DNA of 64,000 nucleotides from assembly GCF_000154725.1 (NCBI RefSeq), contig NZ_DS544873.1, positions 4,127,085 to 4,191,084 on the forward strand. Reading direction: 5' to 3'. The notes beneath the pieces were generated by a model. That model worked only from the letters and a program-made list of their open reading frames with translations. It did no database searches and was not told the origin of the DNA. The translations under genes and the position numbers were made by a program. Each line of letters begins with the position of its first letter. The stretch's first letter is position 1. This stretch comes from Kordia algicida OT-1. Its GTDB lineage: Bacteria > Bacteroidota > Bacteroidia > Flavobacteriales > Flavobacteriaceae. Below, in pieces: positions 50,990-60,674 of this stretch.

Positions 50990-51742
50990 TTAAATAGTTG
51001 CTTCTTGCTTAATCCAATCGTATCCTTTTTCTTCTAGTTCTAAAGCCAATTCTTTTGTTCCTGATTTTACAATTTTTCCATCGTGTAATACATGAACAAA
51101 ATCTGGAACGATATGGTCTAATAAACGTTGGTAGTGTGTAATTACGATAACGGCATTGTCTTTACTTCGTAATTTATTGACACCATTGGCAACAATTCGT
51201 AAAGCATCAATATCCAAACCAGAATCCGTTTCATCTAAAATGGCTAATTTTGGCTCTAACATTGCCATTTGAAAAATTTCGTTACGCTTTTTCTCTCCAC
51301 CCGAAAATCCTTCATTTAAAGAACGAGATAAAAACTTTCTGTCAATCTCTAGTAATGCTGCTTTTTCGCGAATTTTCTTTAACATTTCACTCGCTGGCAT
51401 GTCTTCCAAACCTTGAGCTTTTCGGGTTTCGTTGATTGCAGTTTTTACAAAATTCGTTACAGAAACTCCAGGAATTTCAACAGGATATTGGAACGATAAA
51501 AATACACCTTCGTGCGCACGTTCTTCTGGCCCTAATTCTTCAATATTTTCGCCATTCAAGAAAATTTCTCCATCGGTAACTTCATATTCTTCTTTTCCTG
51601 CAATAACAGATGATAAGGTACTTTTTCCAGATCCGTTTGGTCCCATGATCGCATGTACTTCTCCTGCTTTTACTTCTAGGTTGATTCCTTTCAGAATTCC
51701 TTTGTCTTCAATACCTGCGTGTAGATTTTTTATGTGTAACAT
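50990..51742 (-). CDS. sufC: SufC ATPase
   Basis: 250 aa, ABC-type ATPase. Walker [11 protein letters not shown] (~34-43), signature FSGGEKKR, Walker [13 protein letters not shown], and switch His in VITHYQRLL are all present. SufC drives conformational change of the SufBD scaffold during cluster assembly. It lies 29 bp after a lipoprotein gene and 10 bp before sufD. Confidence 0.97.
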   Translation of the reverse strand: MLHIKNLHAGIEDKGILKGINLEVKAGEVHAIMGPNGSGKSTLSSVIAGKEEYEVTDGEIFLNGENIEELGPEERAHEGVFLSFQYPVEIPGVSVTNFVKTAINETRKAQGLEDMPASEMLKKIREKAALLEIDRKFLSRSLNEGFSGGEKKRNEIFQMAMLEPKLAILDETDSGLDIDALRIVANGVNKLRSKDNAVIVITHYQRLLDHIVPDFVHVLHDGKIVKSGTKELALELEEKGYDWIKQEATI

Positions 51743-51771
51743 TCTAAACTATGTGTTATTTTTTTAACGAA

Positions 51772-52209
51772 TTATTGATTGCTTTTTATGATAATTGTGC
51801 CGTTGTCACCTTCATTTGGTTTTTGTACAGAAACGATTTGCTTGATTTCAATGACTTCTTTCCAAGCATTTTCTACAGGATTCGGCTTTTTTTCTCCTCT
51901 GACAATGACAGGAACCATGGTATGCTCTGCTGTTTTATAGTCTTTGCATTTTTCATTCAATGCATACATTTGATCGTTTACCACAACACCATATATTTTG
52001 CTTCCTGCAGTTTGTAATACAGCAGCTTTATCGGCTTCTAAGTATAAAAACATTCCAGAAAATGTTTCATAATTATTACCAACAGTCGTTGTTTCTGTGT
52101 ATCCTTTTGTTTCGGTAGTTTCGTTCGCTGTCTCGTTGTTTGACTTGTTTTCGTTTTTACAGCTTAACATGAGTAAGCATGCTACGAATACGAAATAGAT
52201 TTTTTTCAT
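51772..52209 (-). CDS. Putative lipoprotein embedded in the suf operon
   Basis: 145 aa. Lipobox CLLMLSC (Cys17), then an Asn/Glu/Thr-rich linker (~18-45), then a small beta domain (MFLYLEADKAAVLQTAGSKIYGVV). Possible metal-related residues are few. Its place between sufB and sufC, spaced 20 and 29 bp, shows that it is co-transcribed, yet a surface or periplasmic lipoprotein has no obvious role in cytoplasmic Fe-S assembly. Family not recognised. Confidence 0.65.
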   Translation of the reverse strand: MKKIYFVFVACLLMLSCKNENKSNNETANETTETKGYTETTTVGNNYETFSGMFLYLEADKAAVLQTAGSKIYGVVVNDQMYALNEKCKDYKTAEHTMVPVIVRGEKKPNPVENAWKEVIEIKQIVSVQKPNEGDNGTIIIKSNQ

Positions 52210-52229
52210 TTTACGATATATTTGATTGA

Positions 52230-53678
52230 TTAACCTACTGAACCTTCTAGTGAGATTTCTAATAATTTTTGTGCCTCTACAGCAAATTCCATTGGCAATT
52301 TGTTGAGAACGTCTTTGCTAAAACCATTGACAATGAGTGCGATGGCTTTTTCAGTGTCAATTCCACGTTGGTTGCAATAAAAAATTTGATCTTCTCCAAT
52401 TTTACTTGTCGTTGCTTCGTGTTCTATTTGTGCCGTTTTGTTTTTTGCTTCAATGTATGGAAACGTATGTGCACCACATTTATTTCCCATTAAAAGCGAA
52501 TCACATTGCGAAAAATTACGCGCGTTTTCCGCTTTGGCAGCAATTTGCACTAAACCTCTGTAGCTATTTTGAGATTTTCCAGCCGAAATTCCTTTAGAAA
52601 TAATGGTACTCTTGGTATTTTTTCCAAGGTGAATCATTTTTGTTCCTGTATCTGCTTGCTGATAATTATTGGTTACAGCGATGGAGTAGAATTCACCTAC
52701 CGAATTGTTTCCTTTTAATACACAACTTGGGTATTTCCATGTTACAGCAGAACCTGTTTCAACTTGTGTCCAAGAAATTTTTGAATTGGTTTCGCACAAA
52801 CCTCTTTTGGTTACGAAGTTGTAGACACCACCTTTTCCTTCTGCGGTTCCTGGAAACCAGTTTTGAACTGTTGAATATTTGATTTCTGCATCGTCTAAAG
52901 CGATCAATTCTACAACGGCCGCATGCAATTGATTTTCATCACGACTTGGCGCTGTACAACCTTCTAAGTAGCTTACATAACTTCCTTCATCAGCAATTAC
53001 CAATGTGCGTTCAAACTGACCAGTTCCTGCTTGATTGATTCGGAAATACGTTGATAATTCCATCGGGCAACGAACACCTTTTGGAATATAACAGAAAGAT
53101 CCGTCGGTAAAAACAGCCGAATTTAATGCTGCGTAAAAGTTGTCTTTTTTAGGAACGATGGTTCCCAAGTATTTTTGTACCAATTCAGGATAATCTTGAA
53201 TGGCTTCTGAAATAGGGCAGAAGATGATACCTTTTTCAGCGAGCGTTTTTTTGAAGGTAGTTGCTACTGAAACCGAATCGACAACAATGTCAATAGCGAC
53301 ACCTTGTAATTTTTTTTGCTCATCGATAGAGATTCCCAATTTCTTATACATTTCCAACAATTCAGGATCTACATCGTCCAATGTTTTGTTTGGATCTGCT
53401 TTCTTTGGAGCAGAATAGTAAGAAATGGCCTGAAAATCTGGTTTGTCATAACGTACATTTGCCCATTCTGGTTCTTCCATTTCCGACCAAATTCTAAATG
53501 CGTCAATACGCCATTCGGTCATCCATTCTGGCTCGTTTTTCTTTTTAGAAATGGCTCTTACAATGTCTTCATTAAGACCACTAGGAAACGTATCACTTTC
53601 AATGTCGGTATAAAAACCGTACTCATATTCTTTCGTTTCGAGCTCTTTTTGTAATTCTTCTTCAGTATACTTACTCAT
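52230..53678 (-). CDS. sufB: Fe-S cluster assembly protein SufB
   Basis: 482 aa, full length. Conserved blocks include KKEYGF-like [17 protein letters not shown], the core [42 protein letters not shown], and [10 protein letters not shown]-like [13 protein letters not shown], plus [13 protein letters not shown] near the C terminus. Central scaffold of the SUF complex, binding sulfur and iron together with SufC and SufD. The gene order sufA, S23, sufB, lipoprotein, sufC, sufD reads on the minus strand. Confidence 0.97.
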   Translation of the reverse strand: MSKYTEEELQKELETKEYEYGFYTDIESDTFPSGLNEDIVRAISKKKNEPEWMTEWRIDAFRIWSEMEEPEWANVRYDKPDFQAISYYSAPKKADPNKTLDDVDPELLEMYKKLGISIDEQKKLQGVAIDIVVDSVSVATTFKKTLAEKGIIFCPISEAIQDYPELVQKYLGTIVPKKDNFYAALNSAVFTDGSFCYIPKGVRCPMELSTYFRINQAGTGQFERTLVIADEGSYVSYLEGCTAPSRDENQLHAAVVELIALDDAEIKYSTVQNWFPGTAEGKGGVYNFVTKRGLCETNSKISWTQVETGSAVTWKYPSCVLKGNNSVGEFYSIAVTNNYQQADTGTKMIHLGKNTKSTIISKGISAGKSQNSYRGLVQIAAKAENARNFSQCDSLLMGNKCGAHTFPYIEAKNKTAQIEHEATTSKIGEDQIFYCNQRGIDTEKAIALIVNGFSKDVLNKLPMEFAVEAQKLLEISLEGSVG

Positions 53679-53707
53679 TCTCTTGTTTGTTCAAAGTTCA
53701 AAGTGTC

Positions 53708-54148
53708 ATGTTCAAGGTTGCCTACTTTTGTACTTACTACCTTTCATGTCACTTTTTGACAAATAATTTATAAATGCGCTTATTTTTTTACTCAATACAA
53801 GTGTTGCTGTTTTTAATGTTTCAAAAGTTTCACTTGTGATGTACTTTCTATCTAAAATTCTATACAATTGCGATCTTGTTTCTCCACATGAAGCTTTAGC
53901 AATAGATAAAAACTGTATAAATTCTCTATTTCCGTTTCTCTCAAATCCTTCTGCAATATTGTCCATAATAGAACCTGAAGAAACATTTATTTGATTGTAA
54001 AGTTTGTAATCGGTTTTCAAATCACTACTATTTCCAATTTTAAAAATATCTTGACAAAGTATTCTGGCTAGTTTCCAGATTTCTAAATCTTCAAATTGTT
54101 TTATAGTTGCCATTAGAATCTAAACATTGAATCAAAAACCTTGAACAT
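53708..54148. repeat. 12-bp inverted repeats flanking the S23 gene
   Basis: ATGTTCAAGGTT at 53708-53719 and its reverse complement AACCTTGAACAT at 54137-54148 bracket the four-helix-bundle gene. The left side also carries short GTTCAAA direct repeats (53689-53700). They may mark the ends of an inserted unit. Confidence 0.6.
53712..54113 (-). CDS. Four-helix-bundle protein (S23 family)
   Basis: 133 aa. FEDLEIWKLARILCQDIFKI, NQINVSSGSIMDNIAEGFER and FIQFLSIAKASCGETRSQL are the S23 signature (family found as ORFs inside intervening sequences of 23S rRNA genes and scattered elsewhere). Its function is unknown. Here it lies between sufA (54154) and sufB (53678), bordered by inverted repeats, and is unrelated to Fe-S assembly, so it probably arrived as an inserted element. 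The stop lies in the left repeat. Confidence 0.88.
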   Translation of the reverse strand: MATIKQFEDLEIWKLARILCQDIFKIGNSSDLKTDYKLYNQINVSSGSIMDNIAEGFERNGNREFIQFLSIAKASCGETRSQLYRILDRKYITSETFETLKTATLVLSKKISAFINYLSKSDMKGSKYKSRQP

Positions 54149-54153
54149 CAAAC

Positions 54154-54483
54154 CTAAAGAGAAAACGACTCTCCACAACCACACGTGCGTTGTGCATTTG
54201 GATTGTTGAAAACAAATCCTTTTCCGTTCAATCCACCAGAATATTCTAGTGTGGTTCCAACGAGATATAAAAAGCTTTTTTTGTCTACTATAATTTTTAC
54301 GCCGTTATCTTCAAATATTTTATCTTCTGCTGCTGTATTTCTATCAAAAGTTAAATCGTATGATAAGCCTGAACATCCACCACTTTTCACGCCAACACGA
54401 ACATAATCGCTCGTAGCGTCAAAACCGTCGTCTGTCATAAGCTCGACCACTTTTTTACGGGCTGTTTCTGAAACTGTTATCAT
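54154..54483 (-). CDS. sufA: A-type Fe-S carrier (HesB/IscA/SufA family)
   Basis: 109 aa. Three conserved Cys are present: Cys37 (GGCSGLSYDL), Cys101 and Cys103 (TCGCGESF). These bind the Fe-S cluster in SufA/IscA proteins, which carry clusters to target enzymes. It is the first gene of the suf operon, with a -7 element 30 bp upstream. The choice of SufA rather than ErpA rests on its context only. Confidence 0.93.
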   Translation of the reverse strand: MITVSETARKKVVELMTDDGFDATSDYVRVGVKSGGCSGLSYDLTFDRNTAAEDKIFEDNGVKIIVDKKSFLYLVGTTLEYSGGLNGKGFVFNNPNAQRTCGCGESFSL

Positions 54484-54900
54484 TTTTTTAATTTACGTTT
54501 ATTCTGTATCTGCAAAGATACGCTATTTGCCGCTTTATATGAAAAAACCTAACATTTATATAACAAATCATGCTATAAAAATTTCTAATAGTGAATTTTC
54601 AGCACTGTTTGTGAAGTAAATTTTATTTCATCAACCGATTTTTTTGAGATTTGCATCTTCATTTAAAAAAGTCGAATACGTATAAAAGTCCAACAAATAC
54701 TTAGGATGAAGTTGTATTATCAATGCAAGAATTTCTCTATGCAGTTTTACCTGTTTGTATAAGTTGCGTAATTCTCACCACATCCAAACGAATTGAAGCT
54801 TATAGATTTGTCCTGTTCGCTAATAACAATTAAAAGCGATATCATTTAAAACAAATGTGAATTACTAACCCCTATTATTAATTAAAAACATTTAGAACAT
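54484..54900. promoter_or_regulatory. 417-bp divergent gap with -7 elements for sufA and the LamG gene
   Basis: On the minus strand TATCTTTG (54513-54520) lies 30 bp before sufA. On the plus strand TAGATTTG (54803-54810) lies 90 bp before the LamG gene. Neither has a matching -33 TTG. Apart from this the DNA is AT-rich with no ORF, RNA gene or binding repeat that I can recognise. Confidence 0.4.
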
Positions 54901-55929
54901 ATGAAACAACAGTACATTTTTTTAGTAGCTTTTTTAACCGTCAGCATTTTTGGCTTGAATGCGCAAACTTTAGGATATGCCATGTGCTTTGATGGTATGA
55001 ACGATTTTGCGCCTGTGTATAGAACTTCCGAGACAGGAATTTTTGGAACGAATGCAAATAACGATGATTTTACCATCGAATTTTGGGTAAAAGATAATGG
55101 AAATGGTGGAAAACATATGTATTCCAAACACTATGATAGCGGAACAGCCAAAGAAGGATATTTTATAGAAAAAAGTCCTTCGGGAACGGTAACTACAGGA
55201 ATTGCAGATACAACCAACAATTGGACAACTGTAACAGGATCAAGAGTGATAAACGATGGAAATTGGCATCATGTAGCGGTAACCTTAGAAGTCGTCGGAA
55301 AATTGAGATTGTATGTTGACGGAGTTTACCAAGGGCAAGCTACAGGATTTACGCCTGTTTTTGGAAACACTGTTGATGCACGTTTGGCGAGTTCAGAGTA
55401 TGAAAACACATATTTTGGAGGTGCTTTCGATGAGGTGAAAGTTTGGAATACCATTCGTACAGTAAGTGAAATAAACACCGGAAGAAGAATGCAATTAGAT
55501 ACTTCTGCGCTTCCTTCGGGATTGATACAATATTTTCAATGTAATGAAGGAATACCAAATAATGATAATTGGATTTTATACCAACTTTTAGATCATACAG
55601 GAAACGGACGTCCAGGAGATTTGTGGAATGTAAGCCGTTGGGGAAGTTGTTCTAACTGGGTAGATTCTGTGCCAGATAATACGTTGTCTACAGCTACTTT
55701 TGAAACTACTAATATAAACGTGAAACTATATCCAAATCCAGCAACAAATTTTATTCAAATTAGTGGATTGAAAACTAAGCAAGATTATATGATACACAAC
55801 ACACTTGGAGCAGTTTTACAACGCGGAACTATTGAGAGCCACCAACCAATAGATGTCAGTACTTTTTCAAAAGGATTGTATTTCTTAAAATTTAAAAATG
55901 GGGAAAGTATTAAGTTTGTAAAGAAATAA
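54901..55929 (+). CDS. LamG-domain secreted protein with T9SS type A sorting signal
   Basis: 342 aa. Signal peptide ~1-21 (MKQQYIFLVAFLTVSIFGLNAQ region). Residues ~25-215 form a concanavalin/LamG fold: DDFTIEFWVKDNG, DGNWHHVAVTLEVVGKLRLYVDG and GAFDEVKVWNTIRT. The last ~70 residues hold the type A sorting domain (KLYPNPATNFIQISG, then STFSKGLYFLKFKNGESIKFVKK). It is exported by T9SS and fixed to the cell surface. LamG domains bind glycans; the target here is unknown. Confidence 0.93.
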   Translation: MKQQYIFLVAFLTVSIFGLNAQTLGYAMCFDGMNDFAPVYRTSETGIFGTNANNDDFTIEFWVKDNGNGGKHMYSKHYDSGTAKEGYFIEKSPSGTVTTGIADTTNNWTTVTGSRVINDGNWHHVAVTLEVVGKLRLYVDGVYQGQATGFTPVFGNTVDARLASSEYENTYFGGAFDEVKVWNTIRTVSEINTGRRMQLDTSALPSGLIQYFQCNEGIPNNDNWILYQLLDHTGNGRPGDLWNVSRWGSCSNWVDSVPDNTLSTATFETTNINVKLYPNPATNFIQISGLKTKQDYMIHNTLGAVLQRGTIESHQPIDVSTFSKGLYFLKFKNGESIKFVKK

Positions 55930-55953
55930 TTTCACTCAAAAAAATACAAAAAG

Positions 55954-55995
55954 CAGCTAGAAATCATTTAAAAATGGCGCTAGCTGTTTTTTTGT
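55954..55995 (+). terminator. Terminator between LamG gene and SGNH-like gene
   Basis: CAGCTAG (55954-55960) pairs with CTAGCTG (55980-55986) around a 19-nt loop, followed by a run of T. It may also act for the convergent gene that ends at 55998. Confidence 0.75.
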
Positions 55996-55997
55996 TT

Positions 55998-56957
55998 TTA
56001 ATCTAACGAGATATGATTCTTTTTCAAATCACGAATCAACATGTTTGTAAATACTATAGATCCTTTTTTATTTAAATGTGTGGAATTGTAGAAATAGCGT
56101 TGCGCTAAGCAGATATCGTCTTCTAAATAATTGAAAAACGGAATCTTAAAATCAGTACTGAGTTTTTCAAAATAAGCAGTAATATCGTCGTGGTTTTCTA
56201 CATACTGCTGCCCTATTTTATATATTGGTGTATAAACCATGACAACTTGAATATTTTTTTCTTGACAATCCGCTAAAAAGTTTTCAAATAATTGTTGAAT
56301 TTCAGCGTCGACTTCAATTACATACGAACTTTTTTTAGTTTTTGCTTTTGAAAAATCAGTATTCCAATCGCGATCTACAGGATGATAACCGCGTATACGG
56401 AATTGTTGGTGTGGCGTTTTTTCGTTAAATTTTGCAAATGCCCTTTTAATAGCATCATGTTCACCGTAATATTTTACAAGTGGTAAGTAATAATCAAAAG
56501 TGTTAAATCCGTTGTATGCTGATGTGTACTTTTGAACATTTTCTTTGTGTAAGTATGGTAAAAACTGACGGTAATTGTATAGGTTAGCAACTTTTTGCAA
56601 AGAAAAAATATCTACTGAGACAATAATCGTTTTTGGCTTCGGATTGTGTTCCATATATTCTAAATGACGCAAATACTGAATTCGGAAGTTTTGACCGTTC
56701 ACACCAAAATTATAACAACGTACATTTAGTGAATCCTGAATTTGCATCGGATTTATGTGTACATACGCTCGTGACGAACCATAAATAAGTACCTCCGAAT
56801 TTACACGCTGATTGTAAATATCTTCCCAAACACCAATTTCTCCTTCCATAAAAACTTGTGCTTTTTTTAGGTTGGTTGATATGAAAAAATCTAGCGCATA
56901 CGCCAGTACTACCAAGGGTAATATAAACAGACATACTTTTAATAGAAATTTTTTCAT
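55998..56957 (-). CDS. SGNH/DltD-like protein paired with MBOAT acyltransferase
   Basis: 319 aa with an N-terminal membrane anchor (~4-24). VLIYGSSRAYVHINP (~55-70) resembles the GSS nucleophile block of SGNH hydrolases, FGVNGQNFR the Asn block, and FYNSTHLNKKGSIVF near the C terminus the catalytic His region. In DltD/AlgX-type pairs such a protein works outside the membrane with an MBOAT enzyme to acylate a polymer. It follows the MBOAT gene by 8 bp, so both are one transcript. Substrate unknown. Confidence 0.78.
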   Translation of the reverse strand: MKKFLLKVCLFILPLVVLAYALDFFISTNLKKAQVFMEGEIGVWEDIYNQRVNSEVLIYGSSRAYVHINPMQIQDSLNVRCYNFGVNGQNFRIQYLRHLEYMEHNPKPKTIIVSVDIFSLQKVANLYNYRQFLPYLHKENVQKYTSAYNGFNTFDYYLPLVKYYGEHDAIKRAFAKFNEKTPHQQFRIRGYHPVDRDWNTDFSKAKTKKSSYVIEVDAEIQQLFENFLADCQEKNIQVVMVYTPIYKIGQQYVENHDDITAYFEKLSTDFKIPFFNYLEDDICLAQRYFYNSTHLNKKGSIVFTNMLIRDLKKNHISLD

Positions 56958-56965
56958 GGTACGAT

Positions 56966-58429
56966 TTAAAATTGAAAATAAATAAATTCTTGTTGTTTTC
57001 CGCTAAACCAAAAAATCATAAAAATGATGGCGTAATAAAACGCATAGCGAAACGAAGGTTTCCAAGTGAATCCTAGTTTTTCAATGGCATATTTTTGTTC
57101 GCGACCAAACCATTCTATGATTAAAAAAATAAATAACAATGCATAAATGGTTTTTGGAAAAATATGTGTTCCTGTTTTTTCTTTGATGATATAAGGCTTT
57201 TCAAAAAGTGAACTTGAACATATTTGACCAATATAACCAAAAGCATCTGTCATCGTTTCTGCTCTAAAAAAGATCCACGCAACTACCGTAATTGCAAACG
57301 TGATTGCTATTTGTATAATTTCTTTGAGTGAAGGAACTATTTTTCCCTGTGCGACCGTATCTAAATGATTTCGATTGTTTTTGGTGAGTAAAAGTGGCAA
57401 AAAGTAACAAGCGTTTAAAAATCCCCAAGCGAGAAATGTCCAATTAGCACCATGCCAAAATCCGCTGACGAGAAAGATGATGAATACATTTCGAATTTGC
57501 ATCCAAGTCCCACCGCGACTTCCGCCTAACGGAATGTACACATAATCTCGAAACCAAGTACTGAGCGAAATGTGCCAACGTCTCCAAAACTCTGCAATGT
57601 CACGAGAAAAGTATGGAAAATTGAAGTTTTGCATTAGGTTAAAACCAAATAATCGTGCGGTTCCAATGGCAATATCTGAATATCCTGAAAAGTCTCCGTA
57701 AATCTGAAAGGTAAAAAATATTGCTCCCAACACGAGCATGCTTCCGTTCAACTCTGTATAGTTATTAAAAACCTGATTGGCGAGATCGGCACAGTTATCA
57801 GCAATGACTATTTTTTTGAATAATCCCCATAAAATCTGTCGCAAACCATCGACTGCATTTTGGTAGTTAAAGCTTCGTTTTTTATAGAATTGCGGTAATA
57901 AGTTCGTTGCTCTTTCTATTGGTCCAGCAACTAATTGTGGAAAGAAACTCACAAAAGCAAAAAATGAAATTATATCTCTAGTTGGCGCAAGTTTCCGCCT
58001 GTAAACATCTATAGAATAACTAAGTGTTTGAAAGGTGTAAAAACTGATTCCGACAGGTAAAATAATATTTAATCTGCTTGTTTCAATTGGATTTCCTAGT
58101 AAAGTAAATGCATCTGCAAAACTTTCGGCAAAGAAGTTGAAATATTTGAAAAACCCTAACAATCCGATGTTTACAAAAATACTTGTGTATAAAAGGAGTT
58201 TTCGTTTTTGTTGATTGTCTGTGTTTGAAAGAGAAATTCCTACCAAATAATCTACTGAAGAACTGAAGGCGATGAGTGCTAAAAACCGCCAATCCCACCA
58301 ACCGTAAAAAAAGTAGCTTGCTACGATTAAGAAAAAGTTTTGAAAACGTACATTTTTGTTGGTTACAAACCAATACAGTATAAATACCACAGGTAAGAAT
58401 AGTGCAAATTCTATGGAGTTAAAGAGCAT
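56966..58429 (-). CDS. MBOAT family O-acyltransferase (AlgI/DltB-like)
   Basis: 487 aa, about ten membrane helices. The catalytic His is in [37 protein letters not shown] and [30 protein letters not shown]-type segments (split here as [14 protein letters not shown] and [13 protein letters not shown]) are the AlgI hallmarks. MBOAT proteins move acyl groups across the membrane to surface polysaccharides or teichoic-acid-like targets. Partner gene is the SGNH-like protein downstream. No polysaccharide genes are adjacent, so the polymer is unknown. Confidence 0.93.
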   Translation of the reverse strand: [487 protein letters not shown]

Positions 58430-58765
58430 TTAGCGTGTTGGTTGTTGTTTTTGATGGAATAAAAGTAATCAAATTTTGGAATTAGAATGTTTAAAAGTCG
58501 AGAACTACTTGAAAATTCAAAAATGTAAAATGATATATTTTAAATGTGAAACGTCTAAGAATTGAAGTTGTTCTCGATACACCAAATCACAGATTTGGCA
58601 CTCGAACTGACGTTTTTTAGTTTGAATTTGACGCTCTGTGATTGTGACGCACAAAAGATAGTAGTGCAAATTCCGCAGTAAAATTAGAAATTGAAGCGAA
58701 TAGTACTTCGACTACGCTCAGTATACACCTGAGATCAATTTTTGTTGACGTTGCGCCCAAAAAAA
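58430..58765. repeat. 336-bp gap with hairpin element and palindromic repeat relic
   Basis: CCAAATC (58582-58588), ACA and GATTTGG (58592-58598) form a perfect hairpin flanked by TTCTCGATACA and ACTCGAACTGACG. Further on, ACTTCGACTACGCTCAGTAT (about 58706-58725) resembles an intergenic repeat I recall from many Flavobacteriia. No ORF or RNA gene. Confidence 0.5.
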
Positions 58766-59836
58766 TTAAAATTCTGAAAATCGCTGATCGAAAATAAAAT
58801 CGGCATCGGTGAGTGTTTTGAGGAAATCAATAATACGTACTTTTTCTTCGTCGGTCATGGGAATTCCGAGTGTTCCATCTGCTTGGCGAAGCGAATCATC
58901 TAAGTTTTCGAAATCGGTAATGCCACTTCGATAGTGTTCCAAAACGTCATCAAGAGTTGCAAAGCGACCATCGTGCATGTATGGAAACGTAACTTCAATA
59001 TTGCGCAGATTTGGTACTTTAAATTTGTAATTATCCGCAGGAAATCCAGTTACACGTGCGCGACCGATATCATTGTATTGCGGATCAATTGCCAGACCGT
59101 TATTTCGATACGACTGATCGGTAAATAATTCTCCCGAATGGCAAGAAGCACATTTTTGATTGAATAATTCCATGCCTTGTGTTTCGTTTTCCGTTAAGGT
59201 TACATTTCCTTCGTTGCGACGAAATTTGTCGTATTTACTATTGGACGTTACCATCATTACCATAAACTGTGATAAGGCTTTGAGAATGTTTTCTGAGTTG
59301 ATTTCACCATTTTCAAATGCTTCACGGAACAATCGTGGATATTCAGGATGTGCTTGCAATTTTGCGATGACATTCGTAAATGTCTCGTTCATTTCAACTT
59401 CGTTCGTAATAGGAATAATGGGTTGCATGTCTAGATGAATCGCTGCACCATCCCACGTAAATTCGTTTTGAAATGCCAAGTTGTGCAACGGTTGCGCGTT
59501 TCTGCTTCCCAAAGCGCCATCAACTCCGTGACTGATAATATGTGTGTGATGTGTAAATGCAAATTCTTGTATGTGACAAAATCCGCAGGCAACAACATTG
59601 TCGGAAGCCAAGCGACCTTCGTAGAATAAGCGTCTTCCCAATTCGAAACCTGTTTCTGTTGGCGGATTTGCTTCTAAGTCATACGTTAACGCTGGAAAAT
59701 TGGAAGGTATATTAAAATCAAGCAATACGTTTTGAAATTCGCCTGCTTCTTGCGAAGGAATGTCTTCGTACGGTTCATTTTTGCAAGAAGCAAAAAGAAG
59801 CGCAACACATACGTATATGTAATAGTTGATTTTCAT
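58766..59836 (-). CDS. Di-heme cytochrome c peroxidase / MauG-MbnH-like lipoprotein
   Basis: 356 aa from the ATG at 59836; a longer frame to 59875 is less likely because the lipobox LLFASC (Cys18) fits this start. Two heme-binding motifs are CGFCH (84-88) and CASCH (229-233). Family members are peroxidases (CcpA) or post-translational oxidases (MauG, MbnH). In the MbnH branch the enzyme oxidises a Trp of MbnP. An MbnP gene lies 0.8 kb upstream on the same strand, so an MbnH-type role is plausible. Exported and lipid-anchored. Confidence 0.9.
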   Translation of the reverse strand: MKINYYIYVCVALLFASCKNEPYEDIPSQEAGEFQNVLLDFNIPSNFPALTYDLEANPPTETGFELGRRLFYEGRLASDNVVACGFCHIQEFAFTHHTHIISHGVDGALGSRNAQPLHNLAFQNEFTWDGAAIHLDMQPIIPITNEVEMNETFTNVIAKLQAHPEYPRLFREAFENGEINSENILKALSQFMVMMVTSNSKYDKFRRNEGNVTLTENETQGMELFNQKCASCHSGELFTDQSYRNNGLAIDPQYNDIGRARVTGFPADNYKFKVPNLRNIEVTFPYMHDGRFATLDDVLEHYRSGITDFENLDDSLRQADGTLGIPMTDEEKVRIIDFLKTLTDADFIFDQRFSEF

Positions 59837-60026
59837 AGCTGTTGCTAAAATACCAAATGTATGGCGACTGAGCAAAACATACTACATTTTGTACAATGAG
59901 TTTTTATGTCATTTTTTTCCATTGGCTAACTGAATCGCTATCGCTTTAGAGTTGATCTGTAGTTTTATACGGAAAGTTGGGTTGTTGTATTCAGAGTTTT
60001 ACTTTTTTGTGTTTCCATGAAATGAA

Positions 60027-60560
60027 TTACGGTTTTTCTCTGACACCTTTTAAAATTTCGTCGGCTATTTTTGAAGCTTCTTCATCATCTGAAGTGGTGT
60101 GCAATACGGAAATATCTCCTGTAGATTCTAACACAACTGCCAATACTTGATCGAATTTATAAACATTAGCTTCTCGTAATTTTGCCATAAGTTGCGATTT
60201 TTCAATACGAGCATGCTTTAAATTTTCATTCAAAATAGTAGCACCTTTCATGAGTAATAAAGGATCGTTTGAGATTGTAGAACTCAACATCGGAATTTTT
60301 TTCTGTAGTGTAGAAAATATATATGTTAATACCAAAAGACTAGCAATAGCAACACTTCCGTGAACAATTGTTGTGCTTGATGTTAGTGTAGATGATATGA
60401 TGCTACCAATGGCAACGGTAAACGCAAAATCATACGCTGTAAACTTCGCAAACGACCGTAGTCCTATAATTCTCGTAAGTATGATTACTGCTATAAAAAT
60501 CATCAAACTTCCCAAAAGTGTTTCCACTAATGGATCTTTGGCATCATAAATCCAATCCAT
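60027..60560 (-). CDS. DUF421 (YetF-like) membrane protein
   Basis: 177 aa. Three membrane helices in the first ~85 residues (LLGSLMIFIAVIILTRIIGL; VAIASLLVLTYIF), with the conserved RSFAKFTAYDFAFTVAIGSI block, and a C-terminal cytoplasmic domain (LLLMKGATILNENLKHARI, SQLMAKLREANVY). Family function is unclear. It lies between MbnP and the peroxidase with gaps of 114 and 190 bp, so it need not share their transcript. Confidence 0.88.
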   Translation of the reverse strand: MDWIYDAKDPLVETLLGSLMIFIAVIILTRIIGLRSFAKFTAYDFAFTVAIGSIISSTLTSSTTIVHGSVAIASLLVLTYIFSTLQKKIPMLSSTISNDPLLLMKGATILNENLKHARIEKSQLMAKLREANVYKFDQVLAVVLESTGDISVLHTTSDDEEASKIADEILKGVREKP

Positions 60561-60674
60561 AATTTTAGTTTTTTTCTATTTTTAAAATATATCCTGTGTT
60601 GTAGCTTTATAAGAAAGCTAAAGTTCTAATGTATGGAAATTCAGACTTAGAAAAGTGCTTAATAAATAATATTT

